Below are positions 1 to 12,800 of a stretch of DNA of 64,000 nt, one piece after another. A program made the position numbers and the translations under genes. The stretch lies in contig JAFJTR010000095.1 in assembly GCA_022559985.1 (NCBI GenBank), positions 43,317-107,316 on the forward strand. Direction: 5' to 3'. Source of the stretch: Parastagonospora avenae f. sp. tritici 18332-5. Its lineage: Eukaryota > Ascomycota > Dothideomycetes > Pleosporales > Phaeosphaeriaceae. The number at the start of each line of letters is the position of its first letter. Position 1 is the first letter of the stretch. The notes beneath the pieces were generated by a model. That model was not told the origin of the DNA. It ran no database searches and saw nothing but the letters and a program-made list of their open reading frames with translations.

Positions 1-1
1 C

Positions 2-638
2 ATGTCTACCACCTCATCGGGTTCCTCAGTCAGCGAACACGACCATGCTAAAACCGATCCCTCGCTACACCCTCGCCCTCGTCTTGGTAGCAGGAAGTCC
101 AGTGGCACCATCATAATACCACGTGACAGCCCAAACATTGAGCTCAAAGAGGAAGAATACGACGATGGCGATGCCCGCACCATGAGCCCGCGACGAAGCA
201 GCGAGGAGATTGAGAAGATGGGCCAAGATGCGCGACAAGCACTCATAGAGTGAGTCAACCCTACCCGTCCTACTGCCGTCGTCGATGTTACTCTTACGAA
301 GACGATGTTTGCTCTACGTCTCAGTTCCGGCCTCTTCATCCGCTTCTATTTCTGCTCATGCACAGTCAACTAATTATTACCTTAGACAAGCAAAACAACT
401 CCAAGCAAGCCTCATGGAGATTGTCGACCGCGTAGAAGTGGTCAAGAACGAACACGAGAAGCTAGAGGGCGGGAACCGCTTCCTTCAATCGTGAGTTGTT
501 ATCACAGTGTCTGCATGGAAAAGGAGATGACTAACGCGCTCCAGATATATTGGCGAACTCATGCAGACCAGCAAGATCACGTCCAGCGGCGCGGGCAAGA
601 TCACCAAAGGAAAAGGAAAAGGTCGCATCATAAAATAA
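2..638 (+). CDS. SCOC-like short coiled-coil protein (DUF2205)
   Basis: Three exons (2-249, 386-490, 545-638) join to a 148-residue protein. Introns start gtgagt and end with ttag or ccag. The N-terminal 75 residues are polar and Ser/Arg rich. Residues about 78-122 form a heptad-rich coiled coil, then comes the segment YIGELMQTSKI, which matches the conserved core of the SCOC/DUF2205 family, and a basic Gly/Lys tail. Family members are small Golgi or Arl-GTPase associated coiled-coil proteins; a role in Golgi or vesicle traffic here is inferred from the family only. The first ATG lies at base 2, so a longer N-terminus before the window cannot be excluded. Confidence 0.8.
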
Positions 639-2792
639 CAACCAGAGCTCCCACTACAGAAGTCACCACCTTCATTCCACAGAGCAAATCATGTTGGCCT
701 TCCAACGCAACCACACCTCATCATCGAGGCCACGCGAGTTGGCCATCCGCATTACGAAGCCATCATGATTATTTATTGTCTCACCCACTGAGGCAATCTT
801 CCGCCGTGCATACCACCGATCTTGATCGTCTTTACAAGCGTTGCATAGCGGCATCGGACCGGCTACATGGCGTTTAATATCTTCCTTCAATTCGGCACAA
901 CAGCTTCTGTCTTACCACAATTCACGTATCCACCCGAATCACTTCAACAAACCTCCTAGATCTGGCTTTGCCGAGCCATTATTGTCATTCCGCCTTCATC
1001 CCTCGAATTTATACCACGGCAAGCACATCCTCTGTTTTCTGCATTGCAGGGTCTTTTCGGTCTATTATTCAAAACATCACACCGGCGTTACACTGTTGGC
1101 GATATTGGTGTCAGGTGTTCTTTTGTATCGAATCCTTGGTAGCCGTAGTATGGAGTTGCGGCGCCCAAAGCCTATAGTAATGTTGGGGCGCATTGTCTGC
1201 GCCTCACGGCTATGTACGGCTCGCGAATGACTGGAATGCTGGAACTTCCCCAACATCTTCATATTAGATACAAAAAATCGCAAAGAATTTTGAATCTTCT
1301 CAAATGCCATACTCGCTGCTTTGGGTTCGTGAGCCTTGCGATTTGAGTGGACCCTGCGTCGGCCCTTTTAAGCACACGATCGTGATCTCAAGAGTCTCAA
1401 ATATGAGCGCCCGTGTGCATAGCATACCTTGTCTAGCTGACTGGCTGTTCCGAGCTAACATATCCAAGATGCATCGGAACCTGCTCCCGAGAGTCGGACT
1501 AGGGACCCACATGGTAGCGGTCTGTACCTTCACATGGCCATCGCAGCGCCACAGCCGTTAGGGCCATCTTCCATGTATTTTTTTCTTTGGTAGCGAGTGA
1601 TCTTTGATGCCTCATGAATCAATCACGAGGCAAAAGTCAATCTTCAACCCCGACTGATGTCCGAAGAGCAAATGCTGACACACTTGCCTGCATGCAGCAT
1701 GGCAGCGGAATTCGGCGAAACCGGCGACCAGCCTGGGATTTCATATTGTGATAGTCGCCACGTGCGAAGGTGGGCGGCGCGAGAATTAGTCTGTCACAGG
1801 GTGGGGCGATGATTGGTGCGGATGCAGCTGCGAAGATTTCTGGCGCTAGGCGAGAGGTATGGGATCACGATGGTGATGTTAAGTACCCGAGGACTCACCG
1901 CTGGTACAGGGGTGAGGCGATCAAGCTTTGGTCTAATAATTTCACGTTGAGGAAAGTGAACCTCGGTGGCGCTTTCCATATTTTCTAACCTTGACTCTGG
2001 CGCTTTGCATCTCATCGCCAGGTCACTGCCCGCCGCCAAGTGGTGAAGCACACCCGATGAACTATTGCGGATCAGCCTTGTGAGTTCGTTTCGAGGTTGT
2101 CTTAGATAAAACTTAGCACTGCTTTCATTCACCACACTGTGTGCATGCATGCCACAGATCGACTGGTCGTTTGCACATCCTCATCAGTGCTTCAACTCGA
2201 ACCTTCAAAGCTTCTCGCGCATTGCAGTCCGCAATATTTCACTCATGTAATAGCAAGCTCACATCGCCATGCAAGTCTTGCTCTGGCTTGTTATTCAAGT
2301 TCTTGGTTCATATTACTCTGTCACTGTTCACATTCATGCATCATCATTAGCTCATAGATTAAGGTATCCATGGCTTTTTGACTTCTCGATCAGGCCACGC
2401 AGACTTACTCAGAGTATTACAAGTCTAATGGATATGGATTTTCTCATAGCTCTGTACATGTCTCTTCTCACCATCACCTTGCCATCCTGCGTACACTCTA
2501 GTTTATATCGACATCATCGATACTTTCCTTGCCAGAACACCATAGTGCTCTTCGTTTCACTATGTTCTTTAAGTCTGTTCACTAAATCATCTCAAAGGCT
2601 TTAAGATTGACACTGGGTTGTGCGGAGTGCATAGGTCATTTTGCAAGAATCCTCATTCTTCACTCCTATGTACACATGTCCCCTTGTTCAGAGAAAAGGA
2701 AATCTTGTTTATAAGATTCAGCCTAAGTGTACACAAAATACAGTATTGCCGCAACGCTCACAGCTCTAATTTCTCAACCTTGCACCAACTGC
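639..2792. other. Intergenic, no supported gene
   Basis: About 2.1 kb between the SCOC-like gene and the 3' end of the MPP beta gene. Short open frames occur on both strands, but none has a recognisable motif, plausible composition or splice-joined extension. T-rich stretches near 2250-2700 lie where 3' UTR and terminator of the minus-strand gene are expected. Confidence 0.5.
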
Positions 2793-4466
2793 TTATGACA
2801 GCATTCTGCTCATGTCATTCCTGATTCTGTTGTAGTCGAGCAGACCCTCGATCTGCCCAACAGCTGAGATGGCAACGTCCCTGTCCCAAATCTTCTTCTT
2901 GGCAAACTCCATGACGTCCTTCTCAGTAATGGCACCGACAACGCGCTCAACCTCCTCGGGCGATAACCTGCGACCGGTGGTGATGATCTGGCGACCAATG
3001 TCTTCGGCAACTGCAGTGGTACCGTCTAGGGCAAGCAAGATGGAGGCCTTCAACTGAGCCTTGGCGCGCTCAACTTCGGCAGAGCTGACGTTCATGGTAA
3101 GGCGGGTCCATTCGCGCAGAGTGAAGTGGACGAGATCGTCAATGTTGGTAAGGTTGGAGGTGGTGAGGTAGATACCCCAGAGACTGAGCTACGTTAGCAT
3201 TGGTGTTCTTTGCGATTCATTGACTAGAACGTACCCGGTGTCTGAATAGCTGGTGGAGAAGCTCATGAAGCTGTTGGCCAGGTTGTTTTGTGAAACGAAG
3301 TTGCTGAGCTTGCTGCCAAGGTAGGCAGACTGGCCCATTGCGCGGTCCCAGTTGCCGACAATAGCCTGTGTGACCAGTGCGGTGAAATAGTCGGGGTCGC
3401 TCCAGCTCACACCCTCAACGGCGATGGCAATGTTGGCAGTTGCCATAGTGTCATCTCGTAGCCTGACCTCGGAGCCGACAAAGTCGGGGGTCTGCTTCTG
3501 CTCGGCAACAACGCTCTTGGCAGAGTAGTCGACGGCTTCTGAGGGCAGGTTGGCGAAGTGCTTCTCGGCGAGGTCGACCAGTTGCTCGTGGGGGATGCCA
3601 CCAGCACCGACAAGAACCATGCGGTCGGCGGTGTAGTTGGTCTTGATGTAGTTCTCGAGATCTGCGCGCTGGATGGTCTGGATGTTCTCCTTGGGTCCGA
3701 GGATGGTGCGTCCGAGGGGCTGGCCCTGGAACGCGGTTGCGTGCAGGTGGTCGAAAACAACCTCCTCGAGCTGCTTGTCCACCTCTTCCTGCTCGCGGAG
3801 AATGACATCACGCTCGCGCTCGATGGCCTGGGTCTCGAGCTTGGAGTTCTGGAGGATGTCGGAGAGGATGTCGACGGCGGCGGGAACGTCGTTGTTGAAG
3901 GCCTTGGCGTAGTAGACGGTGTTTTCGCGCTGTCAAGCCATCAGTATGCAGGCCATGTGATGTGATTCCGCCATGCCGCAGGCGCACGTACCGATGTGTA
4001 GGCGTTCAGGTGGCCGCCCATGTTCTCAATCTCGAGCTCCAATTGCTGCTGTGTGCGCTTCTGGGTTCCCTGGGCGGAGCATTAGCGTCCACGTGCATCC
4101 ACTGTCACGGTCAATTGCGTACCTTGAAGGCAAGATGCTCGAGGAAATGCGCGGTTCCGTTGGTCTTGTCCGTCTCTGCGCGGCTGCCAGCATCAATCCA
4201 CACACCGACGGTCGACGTCTGGGCCCACGGAGAGTGCTCGGTAGCGATCTGCGTCATCGGGTCAATTGCTGTGCTGCGAGCGCGGGCAGTGTCCAGCGTA
4301 CCGTGAAGCCATTTTTCAGCGTGGTGGATTCCGTCTTCGCGCCGTATGAGACGGGTGTGGCCAGGCCTCGTGTCAAGGGCGACTGCCTCGAGGCCTTGAC
4401 GGCGTTGATGGCGGCGCGGGAGCGGATGCCCTGCTGCAGGTTGAGTGCGAGCCGCCGGGAAGCCAT
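2793..4466 (-). CDS. MAS1: Mitochondrial processing peptidase beta subunit
   Basis: Five exons (4466-4302, 4248-4123, 4069-3992, 3929-3235, 3183-2793) give 484 residues, close to the usual 460-490. This is the catalytic M16 metallopeptidase subunit that removes presequences from imported proteins in the mitochondrial matrix, with the alpha subunit. The zinc motif HFLEH (His89, Glu92, His93) is intact, and the downstream acidic segment with EEVVFDHLH supplies the third ligand region. The N-terminus is Arg/Ser/Ala rich with few acids, as for a presequence. The start is the ATG preceding MASRRLAL. The last acceptor was placed at ctcag so that the protein continues GLWGIYL. It shares a 306-bp upstream region with SDHD. 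Confidence 0.95.
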
Positions 4467-4772
4467 TGCGTCTGCTGGCGGTGCAGGAAAGGATGGGGGA
4501 TGGGGCGGAGATGGGGTGGGATGAGGTACGTCGAGCTGGAGCTTGGCCGTGGTTACAGGCGATCGAGTTCGAAATCTGCCATCACGTGACGGCGTTCCCG
4601 GTTCCGGCCGCGAGGGCTCGCCAATGAGGGCCTGAGCGATCCTCAGCATCCAGATCCGAGGTTGACGACATTTGCTTGCAACTGCGAATTCCGGGCGAGC
4701 TCGTCTGCCATCTCGACACCACACCCGCGCTGTTTGCTGCCCGCCGTCCGCTACGCACTCGACACCTGCGCA
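4467..4772. promoter_or_regulatory. Bidirectional promoter, MPP beta / SDHD
   Basis: Only 306 bp separate the two start codons, so both genes must use this region. A palindromic TCACGTGA lies at 4582-4589, the E-box type bound by bHLH factors such as Cbf1. A CCAAT pentamer lies at 4621-4625, almost midway. HAP/CCAAT control of fungal respiratory genes is established; its use at this site is inference. Confidence 0.45.
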
Positions 4773-5412
4773 ATGGCTTCCATCATGCGTCCGAGCCTTC
4801 TGAGGCAAGCCGTGAAGGTCCCCGCCGCCTCGCAACGCACGCTGTCGACTGTCACGAGCTCCACCCTCAACCGCCCGCTCGCCCAGCAGCTGCGACCAGC
4901 CTTCCAGCGCTCGGCTGTCCCCGCGTCGACGCGCATTGCCGCCTTTCACGCCACGCAGCGGAACCAGATCCTGCCTCCGCTGCCCCAGAAAATCGAGGGC
5001 ACCACCAACGACCCCACGCCCGTCCCGAACCCAGACTACTCCCACGGCAGCTACCATTGGAGCTTTGAGCGCATCATCTCTGCTGGCCTCGTTCCCTTGA
5101 CCCTCGCACCCTTCGCTGCCGGGTCGCTAAACCCCGTGACCGACTCCATCTTGTGTGCCATGTTGGTCGTCCACTCACACATTGGCTTCGAGTACGTACT
5201 TTGGTCATGATGGTGTCGATGAGACATGCAGACTAACAGCAAACAGGTCGTGTATTATTGACTACTTCCCCAAGAAGCGCATTCCCAAGCTGCGCATCGC
5301 CGCCCATTGGGCTCTCCGCATCAGCACCCTCCTCCTCGGCGTCGCTCTGTACTCATTCGAGACCAACGACGTGGGCATTACCGAGGCTGTGTCAAGGGTC
5401 TGGCATGCTTAG
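4773..5412 (+). CDS. SDH4: Succinate dehydrogenase membrane anchor subunit (CybS)
   Basis: Two exons (4773-5191, 5247-5412) give 194 residues. This is the small anchor subunit of complex II, which with SdhC holds the haem and the ubiquinone site in the inner mitochondrial membrane. The N-terminus (MASIMRPSLLRQA) is a typical presequence, and ATG 4773 is the first in-frame ATG. Three hydrophobic segments follow, around residues 98-118, 121-140 and 160-182. The conserved SHIGFE and DYFPKKR motifs are kept; in the family the His is the haem ligand and the Asp-Tyr pair lies at the quinone site, which carboxamide fungicides target. Intron 5192-5246 splits the codon for Glu of GFE. Confidence 0.94.
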
Positions 5413-6088
5413 ACGGGTCTTAGCTGTGTACAATAAGTAATAAGAGAATACCATCTGAATTGAGCTACACACGCTGTGACAGATCCTAGACAAACACCAG
5501 GTACATGTTGTGACTGACGAGCATAACCAATATTTCCACAAGAGGCCATGTTCGAGACGAACTCATATCCGCCAAGACTCTCGAAACACGACAAGCCTGG
5601 CACTGTTCTCACGTTTCACCAAAACACTATGGTGCCGGGCAAACACGTGCTTCCGGATAAAGGTCCAACCTTGCAACGCGACATGGGTCTATGGCAGGTA
5701 TAGTACTCACGCATCATCTGGCGAGTCTTGTGCCACATAGATACGTGGACCAAATCTAACAATTATAACGCCGTACTGCTGATCAAACTACGTATATCGT
5801 CCCGGGAGGCCCGTACGACAGCGGGTGGGGAATTTACGAGATGGCAGGACATCGACGACGGAACAAAATCACAGCTGGACGCTCATTACCAAAGAAATAA
5901 AAAGAGACGCGCACTGCAACCTGCTACCTGGTTGGGAAGACGGAGGGATTCTCGCTGTCGAACAAAGGACACTCGAGCATTGACATAACCCGCCTACATC
6001 TTCAACCCTCTCAACATTGTGTCTGGATAGATACGTATAGGACACCGATTCCAGAGTCTGGCAAGAGCAACGAATCCCAACACTCGCC
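5413..6088. other. Intergenic, SDHD 3' end to LPMO promoter
   Basis: 676 bp with no coding signal. It should contain the SDHD terminator and the promoter of the secreted oxidase downstream. No obvious TATA element or repeat was seen. Confidence 0.5.
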
Positions 6089-6933
6089 ATGCCACCCACA
6101 ATGCTTGTATCCCTCATCATCCTCTCTCTCACCACCTCGGTCCTCGCGCATTCACACGTCGACGAAATCTGGGCCCCCAACCCATCCACTCACTATCCAG
6201 GTTACAATCCCAACTACTACGATACCGTCCCCTACCCCAACAACACGCCGGGCTGGTACACTACCGGACAAGGAGGTCGTCCCTTATACCCCATCGACCT
6301 CAACACGTACTCCATCATCTGCAACAACAACTCTTCCCCTGCCAACATCAGCGCCTCTGTCCCTGCGGGCGAGACAGTAAGGGTGAATTGGTGGGGACCC
6401 GGACCGTGGCCGAACAATCACAAAGGTCCGATCTTGGACTACATTGCACCATGCAATGGGAGTTGTAGAGATGTCGATGCGCGGGAGCTCAAGTTTGTGA
6501 AGATTGCCGAGATGGGATGGATAGATGACAGCATTCCAGAGGGGCTTTGGGCCGCAGACATATTAAGAATGGACAATAGTAGTTGGAATATCAAGATTCC
6601 AAACGGACTGATGGCGTCCGAGTACGTGCTCAGAACGGAAATAGTTGTGAGTGAACTGGTGCGAGGACAGAAGGAAAGTATGGCTGACGAAATGACTAGG
6701 CTCTTCACCAAGCGCATCTTGCGAAGGGCAATGGTACGTATTCGCCTGTTGGTGCCGAATTCTATCCACAATGTATTAGTCTAAAAGTCACTGGAAATGG
6801 AACAAGGGCGGTGACCGGTGGGGTGGATGCTAGGACCTTTTATACAGGAGCAGAGCATGGGATTGCGTACAAAACGCTTCACGAGTCGAGTGAGCATCCA
6901 GACTACATCATTCCTGGACCACGTCCTTGGTGA
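6089..6933 (+). CDS. AA9 lytic polysaccharide monooxygenase, secreted
   Basis: Two exons (6089-6646, 6700-6933) give 263 residues without a cellulose-binding module. AA9 enzymes are copper oxidases that cleave cellulose and related glucans outside the cell. A hydrophobic signal peptide ends at Ala20, so mature residue 1 is His21, the N-terminal half of the copper histidine brace. The second brace His is His111 in NNHKGP, and the axial Tyr is Tyr208 in EFYPQC, followed by the family motif SLKVTG. Two usually conserved second-shell residues differ: LRHE reads LRTE (Thr183), and the Gln two places before the Tyr is Glu206. A close paralogue with altered chemistry is possible. The intron is phase 0. 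Confidence 0.9.
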
Positions 6934-7172
6934 AGCGCTGAAGCTGTTACACGATAGTAAGGTTTGAACAACATTTCGCATTCCCATATATGTTAACGTC
7001 AAGTCAATTCACCGGTATCGCATACACAATGTACAGTGTTAATTACCCACAGAGAGCGGCAAAGTGCGGACTTGAGCCCATTCACGACCTACATTTTGAA
7101 CAGTGAATCCACTGAAGGGGGTTGAAGTCGGCGCCTGTAACACCGTATGATGGCGCCGCCTCCAAATACTAA

Positions 7173-8243
7173 ACACCTATCAATCAGTTTACCCCCTCAG
7201 AGCATTTACAACAACACCCCAACTATCTCGACTTCCTATCGCAACTCAAAAGTGAAAACCCCCGTCTCGCCAACAATCGATGCTTGGCTCTTCGAGCTGA
7301 AGCATCGCAAGTCCATATTGCACACTCAATCCTCGATGCTTCTGACCCATACAACAAAGCAATCTTGGCATTTCAAGACTTTACAAACTCCGTCATCGAC
7401 GGCCTCGAGCGTAAAGATCCAGAAATCATCAATCTCATTCCTGACGGCTATCTAACCGCCGTATATTCCCGGGTCCTAAATACCAATTATCACATGCCCG
7501 ACTATATATGCAAATGGGTCAAGGAAGCCATGCTCAAGCTCCCGCTGCGACGCAAGGAACATCCGTTCTATTTCCTGGCGATTATCCGGGCGCAGAGCAA
7601 TAGCGAGCTCAAACCTGTCAAATCCCGGCTCCTGGCTGCGCATACAGAATTCGAGGAGTGGATGCCATGTGTGTTCGATCCTGAGAATCTGGTCAAGGAT
7701 CCTTCGGGCTTGTGGTTCTTGCGCAACCAGAATGGCATCAAGGACGTGGACTCTAGTGCCGTGACTTCTGAAGATACATGCCTCATCTGCACCGAGAAGT
7801 TTGACGAGGACTCACATGTGGCTAAGCAAGCACCTTGCGGACATATCATCTGTGTCGGCTGTTTCGACAAGTGGCTCTTGGAGTATGGCGGCACATATCG
7901 CTGCCCAATATATCGTGCATGTGTCGTGTGCGGAGCAAACGACTGCAAGCATCACGATGTGCCTCGAGAATCCGTAGCTCCTTTTCCACTGCCGGAATTC
8001 TTGAAAATCGCGCTCCCAGAAGCAGTTGGTCGGTCGCTTCATGGACTCGAGCCACGTATTTACTTTAGGCTACGAGAAGAGACTCGGCAAGACCGCGTGT
8101 TGGCCGCTTGGATTGCCCTCCTTATTAAGCATACCCCGGAGAATGATCTAATATTTGAGCGCTTCGTTGAGGATGGTAGGGAAATTACGCAGTCTATAGT
8201 GACGACATACCTTGTGGCTCGTCACCAATGGACTATGAAGTAG
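7173..8243 (+). CDS. RING-finger protein, 5' end unresolved
   Basis: The frame is open from 7173 to the TAG at 8243 (about 356 residues) but has no ATG in its first part; the protein-like portion begins near QHPNYLDFL. The two ATGs at 7147/7150 are in another frame, so either an upstream exon or a one-base change near 7150-7190 is missing from this model. A RING-type zinc site spans about 7780-7945: CLIC, then CGHIICVGC, then RCPIYRAC and CVVC. The usual CPxC is spread to CPIYRAC. RING proteins usually act as ubiquitin E3 ligases; substrate unknown. The C-terminal 100 residues are helical with no known domain. Confidence 0.7.
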   Translation, partial: TPINQFTPSEHLQQHPNYLDFLSQLKSENPRLANNRCLALRAEASQVHIAHSILDASDPYNKAILAFQDFTNSVIDGLERKDPEIINLIPDGYLTAVYSRVLNTNYHMPDYICKWVKEAMLKLPLRRKEHPFYFLAIIRAQSNSELKPVKSRLLAAHTEFEEWMPCVFDPENLVKDPSGLWFLRNQNGIKDVDSSAVTSEDTCLICTEKFDEDSHVAKQAPCGHIICVGCFDKWLLEYGGTYRCPIYRACVVCGANDCKHHDVPRESVAPFPLPEFLKIALPEAVGRSLHGLEPRIYFRLREETRQDRVLAAWIALLIKHTPENDLIFERFVEDGREITQSIVTTYLVARHQWTMK

Positions 8244-8266
8244 GCTAATCGATCATGGCGTCTGTC

Positions 8267-9800
<1,534 letters not shown>

Positions 9801-12800
9801 ATGGACTCGCAACAGGGCGCGGCCGGATTCGCCTTTGATATGAACATGGATTTCAGCACCGTATTCCCGAAGCCCACCGAGGGTGAAACCTCGAACGGCT
9901 TCTTCTTTGGTGACGAGGGCATCGACACGACCACAACCTTTGTGGACCCACTGGCAATGTTTCCTCAGCAGACACCCACATGCTTTGACATCCAACAAGG
10001 CCTTGTAAGTGTACCCTTCCTAGAGACCGTCCTTTACGAAGGGGAACTGAACATTGCGGTGCCATCGAACCAATACTATGAAGCTGTATACAGCTTTGCC
10101 AGGTTTTGAGTGCAACGACAAGACCACGTTTACAGCTTCAGGTTATGAGAAGGATGACCTGCTGTTGCTACTCCCGTTGCAGTTGATAATACGTAGTTGT
10201 GCAACTCTTGGCCAGCGACTGACTTGTTCGTAGCCTTTGGATAACACTTCGGGAAGTGCTTCGATATGGGATGGGCAGCTCACACCAGATCTGCAGCATG
10301 GTCTTGTACGTGAGCTAGACTAGTAGATCTATCACGGGCCGCTGACACCTCACAGTGCTCTGATAACGCTTCGGGGAGCTCTTCAGCATGGCACAGCAGC
10401 TCTTTCGACTCATTATATCAGCCCCAGGCATCCTTCAGTCTGGGCAAGCGGCCATTACAGCTCGACGTTGAGGACTTGCCTCAACCCAAGCGTCACGAGC
10501 CAATCTCCGATTTCACACTCTTCCCTACGCCTGCTGCGACATGGGCCCAAGATATGCAATCAACACCTGCAGCTTCTTCTATCGAGTTCGGAATTTCCGA
10601 CGAAGCTGCTGACATGTGCGCGATGTGGTTCAACAAGTATGCCATTCTGCCCAGCGATCGACACATCGATTCTCTGAGCCAGCTTACGGGCGAGCCTGCG
10701 GACGCCATTCGGCATTGGTTTGGTCGGCTTATGAAGCAAGGCATGAATACCAGCCAGGGGGATTCCGCCTATCGTTCGCAGACATCGCTTCCCCAGTCGA
10801 ACCAATTTTGGGATGAGCACACCACGGGTCTCGTTCAAGTGCCTCAGCTACCATTCGATGAGAGCACCCAGGGATCCGCTACAACAATTTCAGACGTGAG
10901 CCCCGTGCAGGAGACTGTCACAGTCAGCCAATCATCCAATACTCTCCGTGGCAGCAGGAAGTCGCGTTGCGCGCCTACAGACGACCTTTCACTTCTTAGC
11001 CGAGATTCGAGCAAGATATACCAGTGTACACGGAAGTGTGGCAAGCGCTACGGCCGCAAGTGCGACTGGAAGAGAAATGAAGAGGAGGGCTACCCGTGCA
11101 AATCATGGGTATGCAACCTGTGTAAGAGCACTGGCACAGAAAACGTCAAACCGTGTTATAGAAAGTACCACTTCGCCCAACATTTCCGTAACATCCATCC
11201 AGGCATAAACTGCGAAGATTACCAAGAGGCAAGTGTCGTATGTTCTGAGACAGAATTCCCACGACGATGCGGGTTTTGTAGACATCGCTTCGAATCGAGA
11301 CAAGACCGCATAGATCACATCGCAGATCACTTCAAAAAGGGGAAGTGTATGCTAGACTGGGATGATCGTGACACCAACGATGGCTCCAACGACAACAATA
11401 ACAACGATGATGACGACGATCAACCAAGCGACGACGACTCTGACAACAGCAAGCCCCACCAACCACCACCTCGTGTTCCTAGAGGTGGCTCCGACTCACA
11501 GTACTATGGTAGTGGCAGCCATAACGATGGCGGAAACGGTTCAGGATCTCAGGGCAGCTACTTCCAGTTCCAGCTTTCACGACTTAGTGAAAGCGAGGCT
11601 GGAAGTGAGGTGTATTACGCGCAGCAACCTATTATTAAACCAACGAGCGATCAACGCACGCGCTGCAGATCAGAACCACCACAACAGCGATTATCGTCAA
11701 CTCACGAGCTCGATGCGACAGCGGAATACGACGCAGGTCCTTTGGCCCGAGATGCTGTCTCCAGGTCCTTAACGGTTACGAAGCAAGTGTACCCGATGTC
11801 GCTTCTCGATGGACTACAGTCCACAAACGATGCCATTACTACTGGGTCAGGAACACTTGTGGTCCGGCAGGAACATCAGTCTTCGGACTCAACGCCAGTC
11901 GAACCTAAGGTGCTCCAGCTCATCCCAACCAACTCGCAATCATTCCTGAGTGTCAGGTTCCTTGGATCAGGTGGCTTCAGTACGGTCGATGAAGTTGTAC
12001 ACCGCGGAACGAAACTACGCCTCGGTCGAAAGACGCTAAAGAATCGCGATCCAGCTGCTGTTGAGGAGCTGAGGAAAGAGGTCAACGTACTACAGAAGTT
12101 ACGCCATCCTCACGTAATCCGCTTCCTTGGAGCCTATTCCCAGGGAGACAAGCTGTCCATACTACTCTCACCTATCGCGGACACTACATTATCGCTATGG
12201 CTAGAGCGCTTTACACATGCAAAGCCTGGCAACTTCAGTCAAATCATCACGAAGATGTTTGGTTGTTTGGCTTCATCAGTGCGATACCTTCACGAGCAGC
12301 GACCTGTCGTCAAGCACTTGGATATCAAGCCGCAGAACATCCTCATCGTTGAAGGTGACGGAGAATTCCCCCATGTGGTACTTTGCGACTTTGGCATCAG
12401 TACATCGGACGATATCTGCGAAGGAAGACCTCAGCCCTTAACACGCCAGTACGTCGCGCCCGAGGTGTTTGGGGGCTTCCATCGAACGTCTCGTACACCG
12501 GCTGCCGATATTTGGAGTCTTGGCTGCGTATTCGCCGAGATGGCGTCTATACCGTTTGGCCAGAGCAACACTAAGTGGATGAGTCTCCGCAGCGAATTCA
12601 GTGGAAGGACTGGCAAGTACTACTGGCAAGATGTGTCAGGCCTTCAAAACAGGCTCGCATTAGTACTCGAAAACGCCACATCTGCTACCGAGAGGACTAT
12701 CACGCGCACACTCCAAGCGATGCTCCAGCGTCAACCGGCTGAACGACCGAATGCTTCGTCACTGACCTTGGTATTCACCCCTGCACCTTGCTGTCTCAGC

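Noticed and set aside
3558..3965. 135-codon plus-strand frame opposite MPP beta
   Set aside because: Antisense shadow of conserved coding sequence.
4662..4772. N-terminal extension of SDHD
   Set aside because: The frame is open but contains no ATG before 4773, and the presequence starts cleanly there.
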